A stretch of 27,820 bases of DNA from a virus (IMGVR_UViG_3300040816_001491:1-27820), one strand, 5' to 3'. Numbered from the stretch's first letter, positions 1 to 7,659 are shown. Program-made: numbers and translations. The notes: a model not told the origin generated them from the letters alone.

Positions 1-177
1 TTATTTTTAGAGAATGATATTCCTGTTGTTTTAGGAATCGACAACATTTCAGACCTCTTTATGCCTCTTGTTGATGGAGACTTATGGTTTGAATGTCGTC
101 TTCTTATGGAGGCAACTAGAATTTATGATTTAGACATCATGTCTGACATAGCAAGTGGTGTATTAGTTAAAGGTTAG
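1..177 (+). CDS. 3' end of an unidentified plus-strand gene (partial)
   Basis: An open frame enters from the left edge and runs 58 codons to a TAG at 175-177. The residues (ending DIASGVLVKG) do not match a family I recognise. Its stop overlaps the stop of the convergent DNA ligase gene by a few bases, an arrangement typical of compact phage genomes. The start and the bulk of the protein lie outside the window, so nothing can be said about function. Confidence 0.6.
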   Translation, partial: LFLENDIPVVLGIDNISDLFMPLVDGDLWFECRLLMEATRIYDLDIMSDIASGVLVKG

Positions 178-1475
178 AATACTCTCTTTTCCCCGTGAAC
201 GTGCTTTACAACAGGAAATCTTAAAGAATAATCGCCATTTTGACTTTGACTTTCCTCAAAGTATTGAACTGTAATTGTTTTATCTATAATATTAGCTGGG
301 TAATCATAAAAGTGTTTACGTTGATCAATAGTAAAACCGCTACCAACATTAACACGGTTACCTTTGTGCTCAACAATTACAGCACTTAACATATCCTCTT
401 CAACTTCAACACCTTCCTTAACATATCTGAAAGGACCTGTTGCAATATCAATTACCTGATATTCGGCATCAAAGAACTTCTTAATCTTATAAATGTCCTT
501 TGATCTCTTTCCTTTGTAGGGAGCATCCTTTCGAAGCATTAAACCTTCCCAACTATCTGGGACCTTTGTCTGTATCATATGAAAATGGTCTTCTGATTTA
601 ATTAGTCCTTGTGGCAAATATCTAAATTTTTTACTTTTTCTGACAACGTCTTTAAGCTGTTTAAATCTTGTTGATAGTGTCCTAATAGAACTTCCTTCGT
701 AAAATTCATCAGATGTCAGTAAGTCAAATATAAAATATGTAAATTCTGTAATCTGGTGATTCTTGCGATTAATCTCTTTCATAATGTCTTGAAAATTTTC
801 GTTATCTTCTTCACCAACCTTGCAAATCTCACCATCAAAAACAGCTGATGTTACGCCTGTATCTTTAACTAATTGTTCTAGATTGTATAACGTACTAATT
901 TTCTTTCCAGAACGAGATCTAACTTCAGTCTCACCAAACTCATCAACAAATACTAGACACCTAACACCATCAAGCTTTCTAGAAATATACCAATCATCAT
1001 TAACAAAGTCAATCTTTTTCTTGTCAAGAACAGACTCATCAAACTTTTCAGCAAGAGCAACACTAAATGTAGGGATTAAACCTGGAATTGCTCTATTAAT
1101 TAGTTTAATAGATGCTCTAATCTTTAGATTTCTTTCAAGAATAAGATAGAAAATATCTTTAAGATTGTCGTTTTTGGTCAACCAGTTATTTACTTCAGCA
1201 ATAGCGCTATGACCTGTAACTTCTCTATTACGAAGAAGATCTAAAAGTTGAAAGATATTTTGAACATTATAATTTGTTGAGTTAAGATCTTTTCTCTTTT
1301 CCAAGACCTTTGGACTAATATGATATTGAAAGAACGGGTTATATGTATAATATAATAAATCGTGAACTTCTTGTTTACAATTTTTAAGCACACCAACCTT
1401 TTCATTGACGGATGATGATTTATTCATGTCATCAATAAAGGTTTGATAGATGTCAAATAATTGTAGTTCTTTCAT
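174..1475 (-). CDS. ATP-dependent DNA ligase
   Basis: A 433-residue nucleotidyltransferase-type ligase that would seal nicks during phage replication and repair, using ATP. The adenylation motif I is KLDGVR with the predicted AMP-accepting lysine at about residue 167. Motif III is FDGEI (about 213-217), motif IV EGLMLR (about 310-315) and motif V YKIKKF (about 329-334). An OB-like C-terminal part follows, and an alpha-helical N-terminal region of about 150 residues precedes the catalytic core. The length is close to that of T4-type phage ligases. It abuts the 79-codon gene upstream with no gap, so the two are probably co-transcribed from the promoter at 1733-1763. I see no missing key residue. 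The broad assignment is firm; the exact subfamily is not. Confidence 0.95.
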   Translation of the reverse strand: MKELQLFDIYQTFIDDMNKSSSVNEKVGVLKNCKQEVHDLLYYTYNPFFQYHISPKVLEKRKDLNSTNYNVQNIFQLLDLLRNREVTGHSAIAEVNNWLTKNDNLKDIFYLILERNLKIRASIKLINRAIPGLIPTFSVALAEKFDESVLDKKKIDFVNDDWYISRKLDGVRCLVFVDEFGETEVRSRSGKKISTLYNLEQLVKDTGVTSAVFDGEICKVGEEDNENFQDIMKEINRKNHQITEFTYFIFDLLTSDEFYEGSSIRTLSTRFKQLKDVVRKSKKFRYLPQGLIKSEDHFHMIQTKVPDSWEGLMLRKDAPYKGKRSKDIYKIKKFFDAEYQVIDIATGPFRYVKEGVEVEEDMLSAVIVEHKGNRVNVGSGFTIDQRKHFYDYPANIIDKTITVQYFEESQSQNGDYSLRFPVVKHVHGEKRVF

Positions 1476-1715
1476 TTAATTAGCTTTCTTTCCTGAGAAA
1501 TCTTTGATGCTAGTAATATTATCTTCGTTAATCATGTGATTGCTATTTCTATTAACTACTGTTACCAGCCTATGTCTATCAATACGGCCGCCAAATCTTT
1601 TATTTAGAAGCCTAATGTATTCATCTACAGAATCATGATAAACAAGATCATTAGTAACAGTGTTGACTAGATCTAGATTAAAGTAAGAGTAAACGTGGCA
1701 AACTTCTCTTTCCAT
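1476..1715 (-). CDS. hypothetical protein, 79 aa
   Basis: A small protein of unknown function and the first gene of a unit with DNA ligase. It starts at an ATG preceded by AAAAGGA, and its stop codon directly abuts the ligase ATG. It has no membrane segment, and the composition is mixed with several Arg and Asn (RIDRHRL, NRNSNH). A promoter of the phage-specific class lies immediately upstream. Coding is supported by spacing, the ribosome binding site and the promoter, not by homology. Confidence 0.75.
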   Translation of the reverse strand: MEREVCHVYSYFNLDLVNTVTNDLVYHDSVDEYIRLLNKRFGGRIDRHRLVTVVNRNSNHMINEDNITSIKDFSGKKAN

Positions 1716-1732
1716 TTAATTTTCCTTTTAAT

Positions 1733-1763
1733 AATATTGTATATTATGATTTTCTATTTTACA
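1733..1763 (-). promoter_or_regulatory. phage-class promoter upstream of the ligase unit
   Basis: On the minus strand TGTAAAATAGA (1753-1763) is followed after exactly 11 nt by TACAATATT (1733-1741). This is the same layout as seven other sites in the window. It begins right after the stop of the preceding gene and lies 18 nt upstream of the 79-aa gene start, with AAAAGGA between. Confidence 0.6.
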
Positions 1764-1766
1764 ATA

Positions 1767-2339
1767 TTATATTTTCCACTGACTTATTTTATCTTTTATT
1801 GGCGGGTTTTCTTTATTATAAACAGATGCGCCTTTTGATTTTGTTTCAAGCCATGATTGAAGTTTTGTTGTCATGTCAAAGTTATCTCTTATAAAGGCAT
1901 TATCTGGATATATGTCTTTGTTATTGAGAGACTTAATTACATAACTTAGAAACTCTTCCTCTAGTCTGTCATCAATAATTAATGATATGTTAGGATCAAC
2001 CTTGAATGGATTGTTTCCAACGTTTTCTTCACCATTTATATCATAGTTTTGTTTAAGAAAATCAACATACTTTGACTTAACATTTTCTTTCATCTTAGAA
2101 ATTAATTCCGGAGTAACTTTGTCGGAAAATGCTTTTAGTGTATTTGAAAAGCTAGCTGTTGGATTAAAAAGCTCAAATATATCTTTTAGAACAGCCTTAC
2201 TAATATTTTTAATAACATCGCTTTTTTCGTCTGCAGTTAATAGTATTCTTAAATCTTTCCAAGTTGCAACTTTTTGTTTCTCATCTTTTTGTTCTTTAAG
2301 GGTTGCTTTAATATATTGTTCAAGTAGATATTTGCTCAT
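1767..2339 (-). CDS. probable internal head protein with CTS-like N-terminus, 190 aa
   Basis: A protein of unknown function, mostly helical and charged. The N-terminus LLEQYIKATLKE is an amphipathic helix ending in L-x-E, like the capsid-targeting/protease-site leaders of several other proteins here, although the next residue (Q) is not one of the favoured A/S/G. No catalytic motif is evident in the rest. The ATG has only a weak ribosome binding site (AAAAGC). GATATTTATC lies 24 nt upstream on the coding strand, as it also does near the CTS gene at 9929. Packaging in the virion is an inference from the leader only. Confidence 0.7.
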   Translation of the reverse strand: MSKYLLEQYIKATLKEQKDEKQKVATWKDLRILLTADEKSDVIKNISKAVLKDIFELFNPTASFSNTLKAFSDKVTPELISKMKENVKSKYVDFLKQNYDINGEENVGNNPFKVDPNISLIIDDRLEEEFLSYVIKSLNNKDIYPDNAFIRDNFDMTTKLQSWLETKSKGASVYNKENPPIKDKISQWKI

Positions 2340-2349
2340 TGCTTTTAAC

Positions 2350-2637
2350 TCACAGCTTTATAGATAAATATCTGCTTCTCATTTTATTTATCATCTTATA
2401 AGCAGCATTTTCTGTAACGTCAAACCACTCGGTTCCTCCGTCAGAACTTAAAGGCTTCCATAACTGATGGATATATTTTTCATCCCTTTCAGTTCCTGGA
2501 AACGAGCCAATAAGACGTAGCTTCTGTGAGCTACCTGTTTGCATTTCATTAAGACGGTTTTGAGGCTTTCTTGTTGTAAATCCTACTTTAACAGCAAAAC
2601 CATCTGTAATGAAATATACTTCACCTAACTTAGACAT
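2350..2637 (-). CDS. T5orf172/MUG113-type GIY-YIG-like protein
   Basis: A 95-residue protein with the layout of the T5orf172 (MUG113) branch of the GIY-YIG superfamily. VYFITD opens the first strand in place of GIY. VKVGFTTR then gives the second strand and the conserved Arg, followed by a helix with RLNEMQTGS. A Glu-containing helix with H and W (about residues 53-60) and GTEWFDV close the domain. Family members are found in phages and next to DNA-processing genes; nuclease activity is plausible but not shown. A good AGGAG ribosome binding site precedes the ATG, which overlaps the stop of the upstream membrane gene. It might instead be a DNA-binding accessory domain. Confidence 0.75.
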   Translation of the reverse strand: MSKLGEVYFITDGFAVKVGFTTRKPQNRLNEMQTGSSQKLRLIGSFPGTERDEKYIHQLWKPLSSDGGTEWFDVTENAAYKMINKMRSRYLSIKL

Positions 2638-2815
2638 TTATTAAGCTCCTAGCAATAAGATAAACCCCGTATAATATAGAGTTTATAATCGTTATTTCTA
2701 AGAGCATTATAACAATGACTAGTTCTAGTCTATAAATGTTTTTTCTAGCTAAACAGTTTTTTATTACTGAAAATGTGAAATAGCATGCTAATGATAGCAG
2801 AACTATTTCGTTCAT
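2630..2815 (-). CDS. small membrane protein, 61 aa
   Basis: A short hydrophobic protein with two predicted membrane segments (about residues 3-19 and 30-55) joined by a basic loop (KNCLARKNIYRLE). No family is recognised. It overlaps the gene upstream by an ATGA junction and the gene downstream by 8 nt, so it is part of the same operon. It could be a small inner-membrane accessory or lysis-related protein, but nothing in the sequence decides this. Confidence 0.65.
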   Translation of the reverse strand: MNEIVLLSLACYFTFSVIKNCLARKNIYRLELVIVIMLLEITIINSILYGVYLIARSLINV

Positions 2816-3039
2816 CTTTTATTATATCTTGGATCTAAATCTAGGTCTCTTGAAATAATAACAGCATTAAGAAAGTTTGATAATGCTTCATCTAAATCAT
2901 ACCTTGAAGACCTAGTAAGAATCTTATTTGCATAATGAACTGCCTTATCAGGATTTTGTGCAAAAATAACAGGCTTTGCAATATTAAAGTTATCACCTGA
3001 AAGTCCATGCATATCTAAAACTCTTTTTAGTCGTGTCAT
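2812..3039 (-). CDS. hypothetical protein, 75 aa
   Basis: A small soluble protein without a recognised domain. The ATG is preceded by AAGGAGA at good spacing, and that site overlaps the stop of the 55-codon gene upstream. It is linked to the membrane protein downstream by an ATGA overlap. The content is helical and moderately basic, with an FNIAKPVIFAQNPDKAVHYA stretch. Confidence 0.7.
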   Translation of the reverse strand: MTRLKRVLDMHGLSGDNFNIAKPVIFAQNPDKAVHYANKILTRSSRYDLDEALSNFLNAVIISRDLDLDPRYNKR

Positions 3040-3048
3040 ACTATCTCC

Positions 3049-3216
3049 TTAACTTGCGTATCTTTTTGCGATGTTCATCGCTCTTTCTTCTGTCTTTTCT
3101 TTACCTACATAAGTCCAACCAGTTGACCAGCGAGACTTTGCCTTACAAAATACCTTATATGATCCATCGTCCTGCTTAATAAGCTTAAATGTATCACCGT
3201 AATAATTATATAACAT
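3049..3216 (-). CDS. hypothetical protein, 55 aa
   Basis: A 55-codon frame fills what would otherwise be a gap of about 190 nt. It starts at ATG 3216 with AAAAGGA 7 nt upstream and ends in TAA at 3049. The protein begins MLYNYYGDTFKLIKQDDGSY and ends KRYAS, with a WSTGWTYVGKEKTEE centre reading like a small beta-rich domain followed by a helix. The strong ribosome binding site and the tight fit between neighbours support it as real. Function unknown. Confidence 0.7.
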   Translation of the reverse strand: MLYNYYGDTFKLIKQDDGSYKVFCKAKSRWSTGWTYVGKEKTEERAMNIAKRYAS

Positions 3217-3234
3217 TTCTAGTCCTTTTATAAC

Positions 3235-4518
3235 TTATTTTAGATTAATAACGATATCAGATTTTTGTGTGTCGAAGTTTAATGTCATACCTGAAGAGAT
3301 AACCCATCCGCGTTTAAGCCTAGAGTGTTCAGGCTTCGGAGCCATACCATCAGTAACAATAATATAGCCATCAAACTTATTCTTGTTTTTATTAGCATGC
3401 TTAGTCGGTGCATCAAAGCACGTTCCTCCACACTGCATTCGGTCAGGAAAAAGTGTTTTACCTTGTTCCCAAAGAAACCCGTCCTTTTCATTAACTTCTG
3501 TGTCGAACTTATACAACCAAAACTTGGTATGCTTTGCAAGTGCGTTTAGCTCTGCATAAAACTTTGATAACTCTTTATTTGAAACAGATCCGCTTTCATC
3601 GATGTAAACAGCAATGGTTGATTTATAGTCGCTGTTGTTACCTGGATGAATTAGTGGATATTTTCTATTAAGTCTTGTTACAGTGCTTTTTCTTTCTTGT
3701 CTGTTTGAAAATCCACAGAAACGACGCAAGACCGACTGCCAAGAAACTTCTGACGAAGTCATTCTAGAAACTTTAGATCTTAGTGATGCCGAAACAGAGC
3801 CCCAACCTTTGCTATCAGCTTCTTCGCTAGCAGACTTAACGATTTCTTTAATCTTTTGAGAAAGCATTTCTCTTTCATCGTCGCTTAGCGAATCCCAACC
3901 TTCATGGTCATCCATTCCGATACCAAAGACTTTTTCATTGCTTTCAATCATACCCATAAACTCTTCATCGTTCATAAGGATTGAATAGTAATGTTCAGAT
4001 GTTTTATTGGGTTCCATACTTGCGATTAAGCTTGAGATGTGGTCATGTCTTTTTAGTTCCTCATCAGACATTGACTTTCTTATTTCAGGACTTAACTTTG
4101 GAAGCTTTTTGCCAGGAATAAGTCCACCCTTTGGGAGTTCTTTTTCTGGAATCTGACTGTTAATAGCAAGGTCTGTTGCCCAGTTCCAAACCATATGAGG
4201 CTCTCGGCGACGGCTAGTAGTATGCTTATAGATTAGATGCAAGCATTCATGCTTAAGCAAACCTTTAATCTTGTTTCTAGACAAGGAAGCAAGAAAGTTA
4301 CGATTCCACCAGAAAAACAGTTCACCACCATCGCATAAAACTCCAGCAGTTTCAATTGAAGTAGATTCTTTCTTATTAAGGCTTCGGATGATCCGTGAAT
4401 AAAAAGGCTCTTCCCACATCAAACCAACTAAATGTGTAGTTAGGTCAAAGTTCTTTGCCTTTTCTGGATCAACATACTCGCCATAAACATTTTTATTTGC
4501 AGTTGATTTATTCGACAT
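3235..4518 (-). CDS. metallopeptidase-like/VWA domain protein (DUF2201-like)
   Basis: A 427-residue two-domain protein. The N-terminal half carries an HECLH zinc-binding motif (residues 90-94) and a WNWATDLAIN segment that usually supplies the further ligand in DUF2201-type proteins. The C-terminal third is a VWA-like domain with a DESGS MIDAS motif (307-311), a CGGTCF loop (363-368) and VTDG (388-391). Such proteins pair with MoxR-type AAA+ ATPases, and the gene upstream here is exactly that. The pair may remodel or assemble a protein complex, or insert metal. The AAGGA site and ATG at 4518 follow a phage-class promoter. The domain assignment is firm; the target in infection is unknown. Confidence 0.85.
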   Translation of the reverse strand: MSNKSTANKNVYGEYVDPEKAKNFDLTTHLVGLMWEEPFYSRIIRSLNKKESTSIETAGVLCDGGELFFWWNRNFLASLSRNKIKGLLKHECLHLIYKHTTSRRREPHMVWNWATDLAINSQIPEKELPKGGLIPGKKLPKLSPEIRKSMSDEELKRHDHISSLIASMEPNKTSEHYYSILMNDEEFMGMIESNEKVFGIGMDDHEGWDSLSDDEREMLSQKIKEIVKSASEEADSKGWGSVSASLRSKVSRMTSSEVSWQSVLRRFCGFSNRQERKSTVTRLNRKYPLIHPGNNSDYKSTIAVYIDESGSVSNKELSKFYAELNALAKHTKFWLYKFDTEVNEKDGFLWEQGKTLFPDRMQCGGTCFDAPTKHANKNKNKFDGYIIVTDGMAPKPEHSRLKRGWVISSGMTLNFDTQKSDIVINLK

Positions 4519-4534
4519 AGTATTCCTTTTTATG

Positions 4535-4565
4535 TTTATTATATTATATGAATATCTTTAATACA
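4535..4565 (-). promoter_or_regulatory. phage-class promoter upstream of the VWA gene
   Basis: On the minus strand TGTATTAAAGA (4555-4565) is followed by 11 nt and TATAATAAA (4535-4543). It sits directly after the stop of the MoxR-like gene and 17 nt upstream of the VWA gene start, with AAAAAGGA between. It is one of the best matches to the consensus. Confidence 0.65.
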
Positions 4566-5657
4566 TCACTTGAGTAGCTCTTTATTAGTATTTACTACCT
4601 CAACAACATAGTTTGCCAGAAACTTATGAACCTTGCGAATGTTAGGCAGATTATTAGTTGAAGTTAGCTCAGACCAGAAGTGAATAAGCATCTCATGTGT
4701 AACAATCTTTGCAAACTTAGCAGCATTTTCAGCTTGATTAATAGTCCACTCGTTATCGGCAAAGTGATTTGAAATCTTTGAAATAAGAGCATTAAGCTTG
4801 TCGCTAGAAAGACTTTCAATCTTTTCCTTATACTTATCCCACTCATCAATAACATTCAGTGGTGTGATTGCGTTGTTATATTTTTGAACAAACTCAGTAA
4901 ACGTAATAGATGTTTCCTGACCTAAAAATCCAGATGCAATGTTGAAGATTTTAGTTGGTCTACCCTTAGAACCTGCGTAATCATCTAAATCAATCTTTGC
5001 ATAACTTAGAACCTTATTGAAACTATCCCAACTAGCTGGAGTCGGAATAACTTGACCAGGCTCAACAGAACTTGGATCAACTGCTAGATGCTCATGATAC
5101 TGTCCGATAAAGTCCATAATAATCTCATGAATATCATTGCCCTTAGCCCAAGCAAGCCAATCCTTAACTTGACACTTAAGGTCAGCAACATAAAACCTTC
5201 GTAGCAAAGCTGGGTCCATATCGTTTACATCATACTCGGATCCATGGTTTACAGCAGCAATAACACGTGTTTCAGGATTAAGCCGATAAGGATTGCCATC
5301 CTTGTCATTACCCATCTCACGATCGAGAACAAGCTGGAAGAAACTTTGCTGGACACCACGAAGAGAACGATTAAGCTCATCAAGAAGAAGCACAACTGGC
5401 TCACGACAAGCTCGAACAAACCAACTCGGCATAACAAAAGTCATTACACCGTTTTCCTTCATTGCTTCGATATCAGGATAGCCACCTGTATCACCTTCAG
5501 ACATCGTTGAACCGCGAACATCAATTAGCGGAATATTGTGATAATCTGCAATTTGACGTGCGATTTGACTCTTACCAATACCTGTTCCGCCTCGCATGAG
5601 AATTGCCTGGCTTGGGGGAAAGTGCTTAACAGTATTGAAGAAAGTTTTGATATTCAT
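4566..5657 (-). CDS. MoxR-type AAA+ ATPase
   Basis: A 363-residue AAA+ ATPase of the MoxR/dynein-related kind. Walker A is GGTGIGKS (23-30), Walker B VVLLLDELNR (88-97), sensor 1 VIAAVNHG (132-139), and DPALLRRF (148-155) supplies the arginine finger. A helical lid and C-terminal region of about 170 residues follow. These ATPases act as chaperone-like partners of VWA proteins, and the gene downstream is a VWA protein, so the two probably work as one unit. It has its own phage-class promoter and an AAAAAGGA ribosome binding site. The adjoining gene also has a separate promoter, which would allow unequal expression. The substrate is unknown. Confidence 0.9.
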   Translation of the reverse strand: MNIKTFFNTVKHFPPSQAILMRGGTGIGKSQIARQIADYHNIPLIDVRGSTMSEGDTGGYPDIEAMKENGVMTFVMPSWFVRACREPVVLLLDELNRSLRGVQQSFFQLVLDREMGNDKDGNPYRLNPETRVIAAVNHGSEYDVNDMDPALLRRFYVADLKCQVKDWLAWAKGNDIHEIIMDFIGQYHEHLAVDPSSVEPGQVIPTPASWDSFNKVLSYAKIDLDDYAGSKGRPTKIFNIASGFLGQETSITFTEFVQKYNNAITPLNVIDEWDKYKEKIESLSSDKLNALISKISNHFADNEWTINQAENAAKFAKIVTHEMLIHFWSELTSTNNLPNIRKVHKFLANYVVEVVNTNKELLK

Positions 5658-5684
5658 TAAATATTCCTTTTTGATTATTTACGA

Positions 5685-5715
5685 TTTATTATACTTTATT
5701 GTTTTCTTTATTACA
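5685..5715 (-). promoter_or_regulatory. phage-class promoter upstream of the MoxR gene
   Basis: On the minus strand TGTAATAAAGA (5705-5715) is followed by 11 nt and TATAATAAA (5685-5693). The leader carries AAAAAGGAATA before the ATG at 5657. It has the same spacing as the other sites. Confidence 0.65.
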
Positions 5716-5724
5716 TCCAAAAGT

Positions 5725-6066
5725 CTATAGCTTAACTTGCACATAGACAATTGCAAAACTTAAGAGAATGCTGATTGTATTCTTGGTTGTGAAAGGGCTT
5801 TCACCCAGAAAGAAGAATGTTAAGATTGGAAAGATTAGATATGAAAGTGCAAAGAACATCATTCGTGCAGACCATGTGCTATTAAAGTATTGTACAAGAT
5901 ACTGCCAAGAATAAAACATACAGTAACCAATAGGTATACTGAAGATTAATACCGCATGTGACCCTCTATCTTTCCACCAGTCAGAGAACTGCCATAAGTT
6001 ATTTTGAAACCATCCTGTAGTTCCACCTATAAAATATAAAGCAATGCCAATCAATAAGGGTTTAAT
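5725..6066 (-). CDS. four-helix membrane protein, SMR/DMT-like
   Basis: A protein of about 113 residues with four hydrophobic segments (about 3-20, 37-59, 66-86 and 94-112), the size and topology of a small multidrug-resistance/DMT-type transporter. FFFLGESPFT between the last two helices is reminiscent of that superfamily. The start is unusual. A TTG at 6054 has no ribosome binding site, whereas an in-frame ATT at 6066 has TAGGAG 6 nt upstream and would give MKPLLIGIALYF. I chose the ATT start; if it is wrong the protein begins at 6054 with 109 residues. The start region overlaps the end of the RadA-like gene. No transport substrate can be inferred. Confidence 0.65.
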   Translation of the reverse strand: MKPLLIGIALYFIGGTTGWFQNNLWQFSDWWKDRGSHAVLIFSIPIGYCMFYSWQYLVQYFNSTWSARMMFFALSYLIFPILTFFFLGESPFTTKNTISILLSFAIVYVQVKL

Positions 6067-6811
6067 CTTCAGCTCCTAACCGAGCAACTTCTCTAAAACC
6101 ATTCTGCCTAAGTGAAAGATAAAACGTCCATCCAGAACTTCCAAAGCGATTCTTGACTGTTTCCAAAACGCGGCATCCATAGAGTTCTTCGTTTTTCTTT
6201 TCAATAGACATATGAATCATTGAGTCTACCATGTGCTTAAGCTTTTGACTACCAGCCATGTTACCGCTTTTATTTACCTGTCCGATGCAAACAACGTTAA
6301 CGTAGTGCTCCTTAGCATAGTTTGTTAGCATCTGCAATGATCTAATAGCAGAACTTCCGTTAGTCGCTTCTCCATACTTACCGTCATTAAGAGTTTGAAG
6401 TGAGTCAACGACAAGAAAGAAAGGCTTGCCTGGATTGTTCTTACGAAGAGCATCACAGTGCTTAAGAAGTGTTGGAACATGCGTTTCCTGGCCTGCAATA
6501 AAGCCGTCGCGGAGGTGAAGCCTTTCACATGTTAACTTGACTTGATAAAGGCTTTCCTCAGCAGTATTATAAAGTGTAACAGCACCAGTTCGAGTAAGAG
6601 AGTCTGCAAGAACAAGCATCATAGTTGTTTTGCCTGCTCCAGGCTCACCAGTAAATAGAGTAACTGTAGACGGAGTAAAGCCTTCGCCGCCAAATGCAGC
6701 ATTGATATACTCGACGTCTGTTTTGTGACGCTTTCTTAGCTGATCGGGAACTTTAACATCAAGAATATTAGTGCCGAATGAGATTCCATCGTTTTTAAGA
6801 TTAAGCTTCAT
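6062..6811 (-). CDS. RadA/Sms-like RecA-family ATPase
   Basis: A 249-residue RecA-fold ATPase resembling the core of RadA/Sms. Walker A is GEPGAGKT (55-62), YNTAEES (81-87) matches the RadA GEES region, and VVDSLQT (134-140) is Walker B. GQVNKSGNMAGSQKLKHMVD (177-196) parallels the RadA HxxKxGxxAGPxxLEHMVD stretch, and KNRFG (220-224) is the RadA-specific motif. The N-terminal zinc finger and the C-terminal Lon-like domain of bacterial RadA are missing, leaving only the motor. RadA promotes branch migration in recombination, and a phage version could aid recombination-dependent replication. It has a phage-class promoter and AAAAGGA before the ATG. A DnaB/KaiC-like role is the alternative, but KNRFG favours RadA. 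Confidence 0.85.
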   Translation of the reverse strand: MKLNLKNDGISFGTNILDVKVPDQLRKRHKTDVEYINAAFGGEGFTPSTVTLFTGEPGAGKTTMMLVLADSLTRTGAVTLYNTAEESLYQVKLTCERLHLRDGFIAGQETHVPTLLKHCDALRKNNPGKPFFLVVDSLQTLNDGKYGEATNGSSAIRSLQMLTNYAKEHYVNVVCIGQVNKSGNMAGSQKLKHMVDSMIHMSIEKKNEELYGCRVLETVKNRFGSSGWTFYLSLRQNGFREVARLGAED

Positions 6812-6836
6812 AAATATTCCTTTTAATTAATGATGA

Positions 6837-6867
6837 TTTATTATATTTTATTATTATCTTTAATACA
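6837..6867 (-). promoter_or_regulatory. phage-class promoter upstream of the RadA-like gene
   Basis: On the minus strand TGTATTAAAGA (6857-6867) is followed by 11 nt and TATAATAAA (6837-6845). AAAAGGAATA lies between it and the ATG at 6811. It starts immediately after the stop of the gene upstream. Confidence 0.65.
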
Positions 6868-6868
6868 A

Positions 6869-7204
6869 CTAAGTAATCATTCTAATATAACTACCAAATA
6901 ACTGAACTACTGTTCCCTTGACTAGGACATAAAAACAGTTTTCTCTAGCATTTTCTCCCATATATGAGTCTCCAATTACAAGAGCAATCGTTCCTTTTTC
7001 TATTTCTAAACCAAGTCGATTAACATAGTAGTCTCTTGCAAACTTTGCTAAACCGTTTTTTTCATGATTATATATCGTTACTTGCTTTTCTGGTTTAACT
7101 TCGCTTAGTGCTTCTTCGTTTTTTACTAGAGTTCTTTTGTTAAGAGTTTTTTTATCTACTTTCTTTAAGACTTTTCTAATCTGTGACTTTTTTATTTTGC
7201 GCAT
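6869..7204 (-). CDS. hypothetical protein, 111 aa
   Basis: A small protein of unknown function with a very basic first 30 residues (MRKIKKSQIRKVLKKVDKK) and a C-terminal half with alternating hydrophobic strands (GTIALVIGDS, CFYVLVKGTVVQLF), suggesting a small SH3-like beta barrel. The N-terminal helix resembles the CTS-like leaders elsewhere but lacks the terminal L-x-E, so I do not count it among them. AGAGG precedes the ATG. TATAATATG lies about 17 nt upstream of the start but without the usual upstream box. Confidence 0.7.
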   Translation of the reverse strand: MRKIKKSQIRKVLKKVDKKTLNKRTLVKNEEALSEVKPEKQVTIYNHEKNGLAKFARDYYVNRLGLEIEKGTIALVIGDSYMGENARENCFYVLVKGTVVQLFGSYIRMIT

Positions 7205-7230
7205 ATTAACCTCTCAACATATTATATGCA

Positions 7231-7659
7231 TTAAGAGTTAACTTTATTATTTGCAGTAGCGATATAAGTAAAGACACATTCATTCATTACTGCCTTGTAT
7301 TCAGCTGGATCAAAGAATACACCTAAGTCTTGAGCAATTTGTCTGCCAATACGCCAAGCATCGATTTCTTCGGCAATCAAAGATACTTGAAACTTCTTTG
7401 ATCTTTGAACACGGCCATCAATGTTTTCACAAGAGTATAACGTAAAGTCTTTAGCCCAATTTTCTTTGTTACGAAAGATTTCAATATGTCCAATTTCATG
7501 GAGCAAGCCAAACAAACGGTTTTTCCAGCTTTGACTTTTTCTAATGCAAACAAGGCCAGTTGCAGGATAACACATGTCTTGATCACCGTCATAGAAAATA
7601 ACCTTGATCTTGTTTGACTGGCAGTATTCTAGAACTGTGTTGAAGCGATCTTTATACAA
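7231..7659 (-). CDS. ImmA/IrrE-like HExxH metalloprotein
   Basis: A 142-residue protein with HEIGH (a zinc HExxH motif, in LLHEIGHIEI near residue 54) and a downstream AEEIDAWRIG helix (near 96-105) whose acidic residue could be the third ligand, as in M78-type ImmA/IrrE peptidases. ImmA-type proteins cleave repressors in mobile elements; here there is no adjacent repressor, so a role against host regulators is only a guess. The start is a TTG at 7659 preceded by AGGAG at 6 nt. A probable phage-class promoter lies upstream, in the divergent gap shared with the HAD gene. Confidence 0.75.
   Translation of the reverse strand: MYKDRFNTVLEYCQSNKIKVIFYDGDQDMCYPATGLVCIRKSQSWKNRLFGLLHEIGHIEIFRNKENWAKDFTLYSCENIDGRVQRSKKFQVSLIAEEIDAWRIGRQIAQDLGVFFDPAEYKAVMNECVFTYIATANNKVNS

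Noticed and set aside
820-1149. Plus-strand frame opposite DNA ligase
   Set aside because: It lies wholly inside the ligase catalytic core, with no recognised domain or ribosome binding site.
5244-5510. Several frames on both strands inside the MoxR gene
   Set aside because: They are shadows of the ATPase, with compositions unlike the other proteins here.
6869-7204. 111-aa protein as another CTS-leader protein
   Set aside because: The N-terminal helix is similar (KKSQIRKVLKK) but lacks the final L-x-E cleavage site.
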